A DNA stretch of 21,324 nucleotides from Actinomycetota bacterium. Its GTDB lineage: Bacteria > Actinomycetota > CADDZG01 > WHSQ01. Positions 6,108 to 12,620 of the stretch are shown one piece after another; positions within the stretch are counted from its first letter, which is position 1; the number at the start of each line of letters is the position of its first letter. Made by a program: the position numbers and the translations under genes. The stretch is from NCBI GenBank assembly GCA_016781115.1, contig JADDQX010000014.1, positions 3,975 to 25,298 on the forward strand, given 5' to 3'. Below the pieces are notes generated by a model. It saw only the letters and a program-made list of their open reading frames with translations, had not been told where the DNA came from and did no database searches.

Positions 6108-7472
6108 ATGTCGGGGTTCAAGAGGCTCTCCTATCTGCCGATGATCGAGGAAAGGGGCAGATCTCTGGGAGGTTTCTTGAAAGCGCGCTCTTTGCTGGTT
6201 GCCGCGATCGCGGTTGCATCCGTCGTCCCGCTCGCACCCGTTGCGGAGTCGGCACCCAGCTGCACGATCAGAGGCACCAACGGCAAGGACAACCTGATCG
6301 GCACCAGCGGGCGCGACGTCATCTGCGGGCTCGGCGGCAACGACACGATCTATCCCAAAGAGGGCCACGACGTGATCCTGGCCGGGGAAGGCAACGATCA
6401 GGTGATCGCTGGGGCCGGTAACGACACGCTGAAGGGCGAAGCGGGTCACGACACCCTCAATGGAGACACCGGCAGCGACACGATCATCGGTGGAGCGGGG
6501 TCGGATCTCCTCATCGGCGACGTCGGCGTCGCCGGGGGCGACACCATGAAGGGCGGTGGAGGAGACGACTACCTCTTCGCGATGGGTGGCGACGACAACA
6601 TGAACGGTGGAGGAGGCCGCGACGCTCTAGACGGCGGGCCCGGGGTGGACACGCTGCGCGGGGCAGCGGGCAACGACACGCTCGATGGCGATGAGGAGAA
6701 CGACGTCGTCTTCGGAGACGCCGGCAACGACGTCCTCACCAGCCGACGAGGCGGCGACCAGCTCGACGGCGGTACGGGGATGGACCTGCTCTTCAACGGC
6801 GAGACGATGTCGGGAGGAGACGATGACGACCGTCTCTTCTCGAAGAACGGGACCGCCCGCTCCGTCTCAGGTGGTGACGGCAACGACGTGATCGCCGCGT
6901 ACGAAACGAGGGACATCGATGGCGGTCCCGGCGACGACATCTGTGTCCGCGCCAACAACGCGGTCAGCTGCGACCCGCCTCCGAACTATCGCTCCGGGGA
7001 GCTAGACGGGGAGCAGTGTCGCCAAGTAGGCACTCCTGGACCCGACGTGCTGGTCGGCGGCGGTTGTGGCGGGGGCGGCAACGACGTGATCATCGGGGCC
7101 TCGACGGGGTCGGGTGGAGACGGCGATGACTTCTTCTTGTCTTGCGATCGCTGCGAGGGCGGCGAGGGCAACGACGTCTTCTTCGACGGGATCGTCTATC
7201 AGGGCGGCGGCGGCGATGACTTCTTCGTCTCGGGTTCGGGCGCCGACGAGATGCATGGTGGCACCGGCAACGACTTCGGCTTCGGAGACGACGGTGAGGA
7301 CACTCTCTACGGTGACGCCGGCGACGACACGCTCATCGGCGGCCCCGGTCTCGACCATCTGTTCGGTGGGGACGGCAACGACGTGTTGCTAGCGGGATTG
7401 CTCCAGGACACGCGCTCCGGAGGAACCGGCGCGGATGCCTGCAACCCGCAGCCCTCGCCTTCGAACTGCTAG
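6108..7472 (+). CDS. Secreted RTX-type calcium-binding repeat protein
   Basis: Up to 454 residues. A signal peptide (ARSLLVAAIAVASVVPLAPVAESA) precedes a mature region made almost entirely of RTX nonapeptides of the GGxGxDxxx type, nearly 30 copies (for example AGAGNDTLK, GGAGSDLLI, GGDGNDVLL). In characterised proteins these fold as calcium-filled parallel beta rolls. A break at about residues 270-310 with Cys and Pro (NNAVSCDPPPNY, GEQCRQVG) splits the array into two blocks, and further Cys pairs (SCDRCEGG) suggest disulfides. There is no catalytic domain and no obvious type I secretion signal; export is probably Sec-dependent. The start is uncertain: ATG 6108 has GGAG only 3 bases away, whereas TTG 6177 has GGGAGG 4 bases upstream and gives a standard-length signal peptide. 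I think TTG 6177 may be the true start. Confidence 0.85.
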   Translation: MSGFKRLSYLPMIEERGRSLGGFLKARSLLVAAIAVASVVPLAPVAESAPSCTIRGTNGKDNLIGTSGRDVICGLGGNDTIYPKEGHDVILAGEGNDQVIAGAGNDTLKGEAGHDTLNGDTGSDTIIGGAGSDLLIGDVGVAGGDTMKGGGGDDYLFAMGGDDNMNGGGGRDALDGGPGVDTLRGAAGNDTLDGDEENDVVFGDAGNDVLTSRRGGDQLDGGTGMDLLFNGETMSGGDDDDRLFSKNGTARSVSGGDGNDVIAAYETRDIDGGPGDDICVRANNAVSCDPPPNYRSGELDGEQCRQVGTPGPDVLVGGGCGGGGNDVIIGASTGSGGDGDDFFLSCDRCEGGEGNDVFFDGIVYQGGGGDDFFVSGSGADEMHGGTGNDFGFGDDGEDTLYGDAGDDTLIGGPGLDHLFGGDGNDVLLAGLLQDTRSGGTGADACNPQPSPSNC

Positions 7473-7660
7473 AGGCTCTTCTTCTTCGGCTCGGTGTGGC
7501 CGATGTGCCAGCCGCTGCAGAACCGGCACGGATAGATGTCGAGATCCATGTGGCCGCTCTCTTGGCGCCTGTGTTTCGCGGTTGCTTCAGCCTCTGAGGA
7601 GGTCGCGTAGCGCCGCTTGCTCTCGCAGCTCTTGGCGCGGATCCTCCGCCGGCTCGGCAT
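7469..7660 (-). CDS. Small Cys/His protein, probable metal-binding knuckle
   Basis: A 63-residue basic protein. The N-terminal half is Arg/Lys-rich (MPSRRRIRAKSCESKRRYAT) followed by an Ala/Glu helix. The C-terminal half has CRFCSGWHIGH, a C-x2-C-x3-H-x2-H arrangement that could bind zinc. Similar short proteins ending in 'YPCxxCxGWHLGH' occur in actinobacteria; I recall the pattern but no function. Its TAG and that of the RTX gene overlap tail to tail. ATG 7660 has no Shine-Dalgarno, but TAGCCT lies 6 bases upstream, pointing to a leaderless mRNA. A nucleic-acid-binding role is plausible but unproven. Confidence 0.75.
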   Translation of the reverse strand: MPSRRRIRAKSCESKRRYATSSEAEATAKHRRQESGHMDLDIYPCRFCSGWHIGHTEPKKKSL

Positions 7661-7666
7661 GGGTCC

Positions 7667-7672
7667 AGGCTA
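7667..7672 (-). promoter_or_regulatory. -10 box (TAGCCT) for a leaderless mRNA
   Basis: Read on the minus strand, TAGCCT fits TAnnnT and ends 6 bases before ATG 7660, which has no Shine-Dalgarno site. Confidence 0.5.
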
Positions 7673-7702
7673 GCGGCGGGAGGACTAAGGCGGGCCGTCG
7701 CC

Positions 7703-7708
7703 AATACT
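7703..7708 (+). promoter_or_regulatory. Candidate -10 box (AATACT) for a leaderless mRNA
   Basis: AATACT ends 6 bases before ATG 7715, the same spacing as the other leaderless candidates. It differs from TAnnnT at the first base only. No Shine-Dalgarno is visible for this gene. Confidence 0.35.
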
Positions 7709-7714
7709 TCCGAC

Positions 7715-8350
7715 ATGGGGTTGCGGGGACGGCAAGCGGCGGTGCGCCTGTGTTGCCTCTCGGCGGCGATCTCGCTGTTGTTGCCCCCGCCGCTCGGCAG
7801 GGCGACCCCGGTGCGGGTTCAGAAGGGGACGTTCCAGGCCGCTGAAGCCACCTGGCTCCTCCGCCGCGACGGAGACACCTATATCTACTTCGTTCTCGCC
7901 TACCGACTGAGCAAGCCGCTCGGCGCCGAGAAGACCCGCTTGTTCGTCGATCGCTCGAAGTGCCGCATGCACGGCCCCAAGGGGCGGCGTCTCGCCTCGT
8001 GCTCGCTGGAGGGGCGGGTGCAGAAGCTGGAGCCACGAGACCTGCGCTTCGGACCGTTGCTCGCGAACGCGAGGCTGCACTTCGGCGGCCACCGCATCCA
8101 CTGGGAAGGGGCCGAGATGCGCGAGCCCGAGGTGGATCCCTTCGTGGATCAACGCGCCGCCTTCGCGGATGCCTACCTCGAGCGGACGGCAGGGGTCGCC
8201 GGGAGGCTCTTTGGGCGCAAGATGCCGCCGCGCGGGCTCGATCACGCGACCCTCTCCTATGGCGCCTACGCGTCGGTCATCACTTCTCTACCGAAGGCCG
8301 GGAGCCGCGTGCGATTCGAGTTGACCGCGAACGTGCGGGAAGGCGCCTAG
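7715..8350 (+). CDS. Secreted protein of unknown function
   Basis: A 211-residue protein. The N-terminus (MGLRGRQAAVRLCCLSAAIS, then LLLPPPLGRA) looks like a signal peptide with cleavage near GRATP. The mature protein appears beta-rich (GTFQAAEATWLLRRDGDTYIYFVLAYRLS read in two parts) with one Cys pair (SKCRMHG, ASCSLEG). A later stretch has a possible amphipathic helix (DQRAAFADAYLERTAG). The end is SRVRFELTANVREG. I do not recognise the family. ATG 7715 was chosen because of the upstream AATACT box at leaderless spacing. It is divergent from the small Cys/His gene with 54 bases between starts, so the two promoters share this interval. Confidence 0.7.
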   Translation: MGLRGRQAAVRLCCLSAAISLLLPPPLGRATPVRVQKGTFQAAEATWLLRRDGDTYIYFVLAYRLSKPLGAEKTRLFVDRSKCRMHGPKGRRLASCSLEGRVQKLEPRDLRFGPLLANARLHFGGHRIHWEGAEMREPEVDPFVDQRAAFADAYLERTAGVAGRLFGRKMPPRGLDHATLSYGAYASVITSLPKAGSRVRFELTANVREGA

Positions 8351-8534
8351 AGGATCCGGCGTCCTGCCACTCAAGCCTCGCCCCGATGTTCGGCGCGGGC
8401 TCGTCTTTGATCAGCCGGGATTTTTGGGGGGAGGACAGCCATTCCTACCGGTCCGCCACATAGGCCACCGTTACGGAGGAGAGGGCGCTGCGTACTAGAA
8501 GGAAACAGATCTTCGCCATCGAGAAAGAGGTGAC
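8351..8534. other. 184-bp region upstream of the LuxR-type HTH gene
   Basis: No ORF is convincing on either strand. The stretch holds the most AT-shifted sequence nearby (GGGATTTTTGGGGGGAGG at about 8418-8435), a purine-rich GGAGGAGAGGG at about 8475 that precedes no start codon, and TACTAG at about 8492 with TTACGG 16 bases before it as a weak promoter candidate. A regulated leader is possible. Confidence 0.3.
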
Positions 8535-8792
8535 GTGGCACTCGCAGCATCGCCGACACAAGAACCAGCGATCCCGCAGCCGACGCCGGACGAACTCGCC
8601 CTGTTGAGGTTGATGGCCGCGGGCTTCACCGACGAGATCGTCGCGCAGAAGCTTGGGGTGACCGGAAGAACGCTCCGCCGGCGCCTCAGGAGCGCGATGG
8701 ACAAGCTCGGCGCCAGCTCGAGGTTCGAGGCGGGCTTCAAATTGGCGCGTTCGGGCTGGCTCGAGGCCGGCGATCCGGAGGGCCGCGCCTGA
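8535..8792 (+). CDS. Stand-alone LuxR-type (GerE) helix-turn-helix protein
   Basis: An 85-residue protein made of little more than one LuxR-type DNA-binding domain. PTPDELALLRLMAAGFTDEI begins the first helices (about residues 16-36). VAQKLGVTGRTLRRRLRSAM carries the turn and recognition helix (about 36-56). KLGASSRFEAGFKLARSGWL is the dimerisation helix (about 57-77). No receiver or ligand-binding domain is present, so it resembles GerE-like single-domain regulators. The GTG start at 8535 follows AAAGAGGTGAC, giving a Shine-Dalgarno about 5-7 bases away. Its targets are unknown; the long upstream region suggests that it is itself regulated. Confidence 0.85.
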   Translation: MALAASPTQEPAIPQPTPDELALLRLMAAGFTDEIVAQKLGVTGRTLRRRLRSAMDKLGASSRFEAGFKLARSGWLEAGDPEGRA

Positions 8793-8831
8793 CCCACCTC
8801 GCCGCGGCAACGGACGGACGTCTGCGCGCCT

Positions 8832-8894
8832 TTAGACGTCGTCGATCTTGGTCGCGTAGAGCTCCCCGTCGCGCTCCTCCAGGGTGACCTTCAC
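8832..8894 (-). pseudogene. Short ORF tail downstream of msrB, possible gene remnant
   Basis: On the minus strand, 23 bases beyond the msrB stop, a 20-codon frame from GTG 8894 reads VKVTLEERDGELYATKIDDV and ends in TAA. It looks like a well-formed protein C-terminus, but there is no matching N-terminal part upstream; the frame is closed by a TAG inside msrB. It is either a very small peptide or the residue of a deleted gene. Confidence 0.25.
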
Positions 8895-8916
8895 GGGCAG
8901 CAGGGCACGGCGACCG

Positions 8917-9312
8917 CTACTGCGTGGAGGTGTCTAGATCCAGCGCGCATGAGTTGATGCAGAAGCGTTTCCCCGCCGGGCCGGGACCATCATCGAAGAC
9001 GTGGCCGAGGTGGCCTCCGCAGCTCTTGCAGGTGACCTCGGTCCGCACCATGCCGTGGCTCCGGTCCTCGTGCAGCTCGACGTTCGCGCTGTTCTTGGGT
9101 TCGGTGAAGCTAGGCCACCCGGAGCCAGAGTCGAACTTCGTTTCAGAGCTGAAGAGCTCTGCCCCGCACGCCGCGCAGCGGTACGTGCCGTCGTCTTTCG
9201 TGTGGACGAACCTTCCGGTGAAGGGAGGCTCGGTTCCCTTCCCTCGCAGGACCGCGTACTGCTCGGGCGACAGCTTCTCCCGCCACTCCTGATCGGTCTT
9301 CGTCGTGCTCAT
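8917..9312 (-). CDS. msrB: Peptide-methionine (R)-S-oxide reductase MsrB
   Basis: A 131-residue stand-alone MsrB, which reduces methionine-R-sulfoxide in oxidised proteins. The zinc site is complete, with Cys46 and Cys49 (CAAC) and Cys95 and Cys98 (CKSC). The family core is present: SGSGWPSF, the HLGHVFDDGP segment and the catalytic Cys118 in RFCINS. The position used by many MsrBs for the resolving Cys (SGCGWPSF) is Ser64 here. An extra Cys122 follows the catalytic motif (INSCALD) where Ala or Leu is usual. Recycling may therefore use Cys122 or go directly through thioredoxin. ATG 9312 has AAGGAGG with 5-6 bases spacing. The gene is divergent from the phospholipase gene. Confidence 0.95.
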   Translation of the reverse strand: MSTTKTDQEWREKLSPEQYAVLRGKGTEPPFTGRFVHTKDDGTYRCAACGAELFSSETKFDSGSGWPSFTEPKNSANVELHEDRSHGMVRTEVTCKSCGGHLGHVFDDGPGPAGKRFCINSCALDLDTSTQ

Positions 9313-9369
9313 CCGGTCCTCCTTCGGGGTGTGGATCGCATCACCACTTTCCCATGGGAGAGGACGTTA

Positions 9370-9382
9370 AGTGCACTAACCT
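9370..9382 (+). promoter_or_regulatory. Leaderless promoter with an overlapping palindrome in the msrB/phospholipase spacer
   Basis: TAACCT (9377-9382) fits TAnnnT and ends exactly 6 bases before ATG 9389, which lacks a Shine-Dalgarno. The perfect 8-base palindrome AGTGCACT (9370-9377) abuts and overlaps this -10 box. It lies in the 76-base divergent spacer, so a dimeric regulator bound here could affect both genes. Confidence 0.45.
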
Positions 9383-9388
9383 GAGCCG

Positions 9389-10087
9389 ATGCGGCGACGG
9401 CTCATCATGGCGGTGTTGATCAACGCGATCCTGCTCGCCGGGCTAGCTCCCCCCGCGGGTGCGTGGTCGAACGGGCGATCCGGCCCCGATTCCTTCGGGA
9501 CCCACGACTGGATCCTGCACCGAGCCGCGCACGCGGTGTCGGCGGACGTCCGGTGGCTCCGCATGCGGGTAGCCCTCCGAGCCACCGATGATCCCGACAC
9601 CAAAGACGGCATCGACCATGCGAGCGGTACGTGGTGGCATGTATGGGACGAATGGGGATCTACCTACGGCGGCGCGCCGGAGGCCGCCGCGGTGTGGTTC
9701 CGGCGGGCCGCTCGACGGCATCGGGCAGGACGGGACCGCGCCGCGAGCAGAGCGGTTGGCATCCTGTCCCACATCGTGGGTGACGTCGCGCAGCCGATGC
9801 ATACCGACCAGACGGGCGCCGAGGACCGAGTCCACTCCTCCTATGAGGTGACCGTGGACACGCGCAGCGAACGAGGCGATGACATCTATCGCTTCTCCTT
9901 CGACGGGCGGGACCCCGCGCGCCCGTACAGCAAGACGCGCAGCGTCGCACGCCGCGCTCACCGCTCGTACGCCGAACTCGTGAGGAACTACGACCGTTAC
10001 GGCTACAACACCGCTGTCCACCGCATCACGCAGATCCAGCTGCAACGCGCAGCGAACGCGCTCGCCGACCTGCTCGCGCGTCTGTAG
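9389..10087 (+). CDS. Secreted zinc-dependent phospholipase C / S1-P1 nuclease-fold protein
   Basis: A 232-residue exported protein. The signal peptide (MRRRLIMAVLINAILLAGLA) ends at GA before Trp26. In this zinc-enzyme family the new N-terminal Trp binds metal. Further ligand-type residues follow the Bacillus phospholipase C pattern: His39 in GTHDWI, Asp73/His77 or His84 in the middle segment, then His128, Asp132, His138, His149 and Glu153 in LSHIVGDVAQPMHTD ... VHSSYE. Family members cleave phospholipids, or nucleic acids in the S1/P1 branch. The HxxGDxxQPxH signature with a downstream HxxYE fits the phospholipase C branch better. The start is well supported by the TAACCT leaderless promoter and by the signal peptide. 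Confidence 0.85.
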   Translation: MRRRLIMAVLINAILLAGLAPPAGAWSNGRSGPDSFGTHDWILHRAAHAVSADVRWLRMRVALRATDDPDTKDGIDHASGTWWHVWDEWGSTYGGAPEAAAVWFRRAARRHRAGRDRAASRAVGILSHIVGDVAQPMHTDQTGAEDRVHSSYEVTVDTRSERGDDIYRFSFDGRDPARPYSKTRSVARRAHRSYAELVRNYDRYGYNTAVHRITQIQLQRAANALADLLARL

Positions 10088-10112
10088 GAGGACGAGCGGG
10101 TTAGATCCCTGC

Positions 10113-10181
10113 GACGACGCCGAGCTGGCGGAAATCTCGGAGAGGATGCGCGAGCGAAAGAAGGAGCTAGCGGCTTCCTAG
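10113..10181 (+). pseudogene. Possible orphan C-terminal helix fragment
   Basis: Downstream of the phospholipase gene a plus-strand frame ends DDAELAEISERMRERKKELA before AS and TAG. It is a well-formed charged helix, but there is no plausible start codon apart from an internal ATG that leaves 11 residues. It overlaps the stop of the opposing GNAT gene by 3 bases. It may be a gene-end remnant or chance. Confidence 0.15.
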
Positions 10182-10632
10182 GTCCATCGCAGCGTCGCCT
10201 CGATCTCCCCCCACGGCACCGGGCCGTCCTCGACGAACCCGAACCCGGCGTAGAAGCTCTTGGCGACGCCGTTGTCCGGGTGGTAGCTGAAGGCAGCCCC
10301 TGTGCAGTCCGGCAGAGCCTTCAACCGCTCGAGCAGCAAGCCCAGAGCCGCCCTGCCGTAGCCGCGCCTCTGATGCTCCGCGTCGATCGTGAAGCGCATG
10401 ATCCAGTAGGTGGCGGGGGCGAGCGCGGGTGCCTCAGGATCACGCTGGTACATAGGAATCCCACGACCGCCCCGCCCGCCTCGATCGCGAGCGGGACGCA
10501 GGATGCGTCCACCTTGGCCTCCGCCAGCGAATAGACCACGGGCGGCGTGAAGTCCGTCTGCGAGGGATCGAGCCGCAACCGGATGCACTTTTCGAAGTTC
10601 GAGCGGTCGACTGCCGCCAGGGTCACCTCCAC
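10178..10632 (-). pseudogene. BltD/PaiA-like GNAT acetyltransferase, interrupted by a frameshift
   Basis: The two halves lie in different minus-strand frames. From GTG 10632 the first frame gives the N-terminal part (VEVTLAAVDRSNFEKCIRL ... VVYSLAEAKV ... PLAIEAGGAVVGFL). At about 10454 it loses register. The next frame, from ATG 10453, continues with MYQRDPEAP, TYWIMRFTIDAEHQRRGYG (the acetyl-CoA loop Q/R-x-x-G-x-G), then SYHPDNGVAKSFYAGFGF and the end ATLRWT. Adding one base would restore VVGFLMYQRDPEA, exactly the spermine/spermidine-acetyltransferase-like arrangement, about 151 residues in total. A real one-base deletion, an assembly error, or translation of two pieces are the options. 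No slippery heptamer is visible, so programmed frameshifting is unlikely. Confidence 0.75.
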
Positions 10633-10699
10633 GGCGGCATCTTCCCTTAGTCCCGTTGCGCCCGGAGGAGCTGGGGCGGGCCCGGCGAATAGGACGAAC

Positions 10700-12319
10700 A
10701 TGACATCTCTGCTGCGACGTCTCGGGGCGTCGTCTCTGATCGCCGTGCTTGCTTCGTCTCTGCTGGTGGTGCCCGCGGTGGCCAGACCGCAGCGGCCCGA
10801 GCAACAGCAGAGTCGCCCCACCTACTCCGAGTTCACCTACGAGCGGGTGCGGGTGGCCATGCGGGACGAAGTCGAGCTGTCCGTCGACATCTGGCGTCCC
10901 GTAACTCCCAAGGGTGTCGATGTGCCCGTCATCTTGAGCCTGACGCCGTACCACGTGCTCTACAAGGCCCTCGACCCGAACGAGACGAACCTGCCCTCGG
11001 GTGATGCCGCGCTCTTCGTGCCCAAGGGTTACGCGTATGCCCGCGCCGACGTGCGCGGCACCTACAACTCCGGTGGCTGCTGGGACTACGGCGGCATCAA
11101 GGAACGCCACGATGGCTACGACCTGGTCGAGTGGCTGGGTACCCGCGACTGGTCCAACGGCAAGGTCGCCATGACCGGGGGCTCCTACGACGGCACCACC
11201 GCGAACGCCGCCGCCGTCGAGCAGCCGCCTCATCTGGCGACGATCGTGCCGGTCTCCGCGATCAGCCGGTGGTGGGGCTACGCCTACCAGCAGGGGGCTC
11301 GCGCGACCTACTCCGGTGAGAGCCTCGACATAGATCCGCCCGGTGTCACGCCCACCGACTTCCAGTTCGGATACGGGTTCCTACCACCGCCGGATCCCGC
11401 CGCTTTGACGAATGCCAACCAGATCGCGATGCGTTGGAACGTGTGCGACCGGGTCGAGCAGTTCCTGCGCGCCTACAACGAGCAGCCGGATTACGACCGC
11501 TTCTGGAAAGAGCGCGACTACCTCCGCCTTGCGCACAAGGTGGAGGTGCCCGTTCTCGTCTCGCACGGCCAGCTCGACTTCAACGTCAAGACGTGGGAGG
11601 GGACCGCGTGGTTCAACGCCATCCGGAGTGAGAAGGCGATGGTGCTCGGGCAATGGCCCCACGCTTCGCCGCGCGGGAAGTACCCAGAGTGGGACACCTT
11701 CTTAGAGAGGTGGTACGAGAGATGGCTTCTCGGCGTCCGGAACGGCGTCGAGCACGAACCTGCGGTGCGCGTGCAAACGAACGACAAGCAGTGGCACGAG
11801 CAAGCGGACTGGCGGCCGCGCAAGGTGGCGAAGCTTCCTCTGCGTTCGGAGGGAGACGAGCACACCTACTTCGACGACGGCACCATGACGGAGTCGGAGA
11901 TGGTGCGTACGAGCTCCTCAAACGAGCGCTGGGTGGGTGCAGTCGTCCCGAACAGCTCGGGCGTGCGCATCGCCGGCCGCCCCGTGCTGCGCCTCGCTGC
12001 CGCGAGCGACAAGACCAGCACCCACTTCATCGCGATCCTTTGTGACGTCGGACCCTCGGGAAGGTGCGACATCATCTCGCGGGCGTTCCTGAACGCGCGC
12101 TACCGCGACGGGCTCGAGAAGGGGAAGGACCTCGAGCCGAACAAGCGCTACACGTTCGACCTGGAGTTCATCGACAAGGATCACATCGTTGCCGACGACC
12201 ACCACCTCGAGGTGCGGATCGCGTCGTCCAGCGACAGCTGGGTGCTTCCAGATCGACAGCGGGCTACGAACACGCTCTTCCTAGGCGACTCGCACCTCGC
12301 TCTTCCGCTCGGCCCATAG
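10700..12319 (+). CDS. Secreted CocE/NonD-family hydrolase (S15 X-Pro dipeptidyl-peptidase fold)
   Basis: A 539-residue protein. The signal peptide (MTSLLRRLGASSLIAVLASS, LLVVPAVA) is followed by an alpha/beta-hydrolase domain from about residue 40 (RVRVAMRDEVELSVDIWRP, LTPYHVLYK, YAYARADVRGTYNSGG). The catalytic Ser162 is in GGSYDG, the Asp in the HGQLDFNV loop is residue 293, and the His in GQWPHAS is residue 321. The C-terminal jelly-roll domain typical of CocE/NonD enzymes covers about residues 350-539. Known members cleave esters such as cocaine, or X-Pro dipeptides; this sequence does not show which. ATG 10700 has AGGA 5 bases upstream. It is divergent from the broken GNAT gene and is followed by a strong hairpin. 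Confidence 0.9.
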   Translation: MTSLLRRLGASSLIAVLASSLLVVPAVARPQRPEQQQSRPTYSEFTYERVRVAMRDEVELSVDIWRPVTPKGVDVPVILSLTPYHVLYKALDPNETNLPSGDAALFVPKGYAYARADVRGTYNSGGCWDYGGIKERHDGYDLVEWLGTRDWSNGKVAMTGGSYDGTTANAAAVEQPPHLATIVPVSAISRWWGYAYQQGARATYSGESLDIDPPGVTPTDFQFGYGFLPPPDPAALTNANQIAMRWNVCDRVEQFLRAYNEQPDYDRFWKERDYLRLAHKVEVPVLVSHGQLDFNVKTWEGTAWFNAIRSEKAMVLGQWPHASPRGKYPEWDTFLERWYERWLLGVRNGVEHEPAVRVQTNDKQWHEQADWRPRKVAKLPLRSEGDEHTYFDDGTMTESEMVRTSSSNERWVGAVVPNSSGVRIAGRPVLRLAAASDKTSTHFIAILCDVGPSGRCDIISRAFLNARYRDGLEKGKDLEPNKRYTFDLEFIDKDHIVADDHHLEVRIASSSDSWVLPDRQRATNTLFLGDSHLALPLGP

Positions 12320-12348
12320 TTTCCGCGCGCGGCTGCACGGGTACTGCT

Positions 12349-12371
12349 GCGGGGACCCGGGGGTTCCCCGC
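12349..12371. terminator. GC-rich hairpin after the CocE/NonD hydrolase gene
   Basis: A perfect 7-bp stem (GCGGGGA / TCCCCGC) with a 9-base loop begins 29 bases after the hydrolase stop. There is no T tract. It separates the hydrolase gene from the small lipoprotein gene, whose Shine-Dalgarno lies just beyond it at about 12382-12389. Confidence 0.5.
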
Positions 12372-12397
12372 CGACCTCGTCGAAGGGAGTGTCAACG

Positions 12398-12592
12398 ATG
12401 CGAGAGCTTGCGACGGAGAAGGGTCTCTCGAAATGGTTGGTCGCACTGATGGTTGCACTGTCCGCGTTCGGCGGGGTCGCGTGTGAGGGCGGCGGCGAAG
12501 GAGACGGTGGAGGAGATGGCGTCGACACCGATGTCGACGTAGACACCGACACCCAGGGTGAAGGCGGCGGCGAAGGCGAGGAAGACGAGTAG
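12398..12592 (+). CDS. Tiny acidic lipoprotein
   Basis: A 64-residue protein. The N-terminus (MRELATEKGLSKWLVALMVA, LSAFGGVAC) forms a basic-hydrophobic signal ending in a Cys that looks like a lipobox (GGVA before the Cys, with a non-standard -3 residue). After the Cys come about 35 residues of Gly, Asp, Glu and Thr only, in repeated short units (GEGDGGGDG, DTDVDVDTDT, GEGGGEGEEDE). The tail is strongly negative and could bind calcium or sit in the cell wall. GAAGGGAG gives a Shine-Dalgarno 8 bases before ATG 12398; an in-frame GTG at 12389 is less likely. The function is unknown. Confidence 0.6.
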   Translation: MRELATEKGLSKWLVALMVALSAFGGVACEGGGEGDGGGDGVDTDVDVDTDTQGEGGGEGEEDE

Positions 12593-12620
12593 CTCTTCGG
12601 CCGCTGTGGAGGTTCGTCGC

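Noticed and set aside
6290..7440. Dense short repeats (GGCGGCAACGAC-like) considered as a CRISPR or satellite array
   Set aside because: They are in-frame codons of RTX nonapeptides, with a 27-base coding period and no spacer/repeat structure.
10547..10699. N-terminal extension of the CocE/NonD hydrolase to an upstream ATG
   Set aside because: The extension is antisense to the GNAT N-terminus and would bury the clear signal peptide that starts at ATG 10700.
10633..11233. Minus-strand open frame antisense to the CocE/NonD hydrolase, continuous with the GNAT C-terminal half
   Set aside because: Only the part up to 10453 has GNAT signatures; the rest is His/Arg/Gly-rich shadow sequence of the hydrolase gene.
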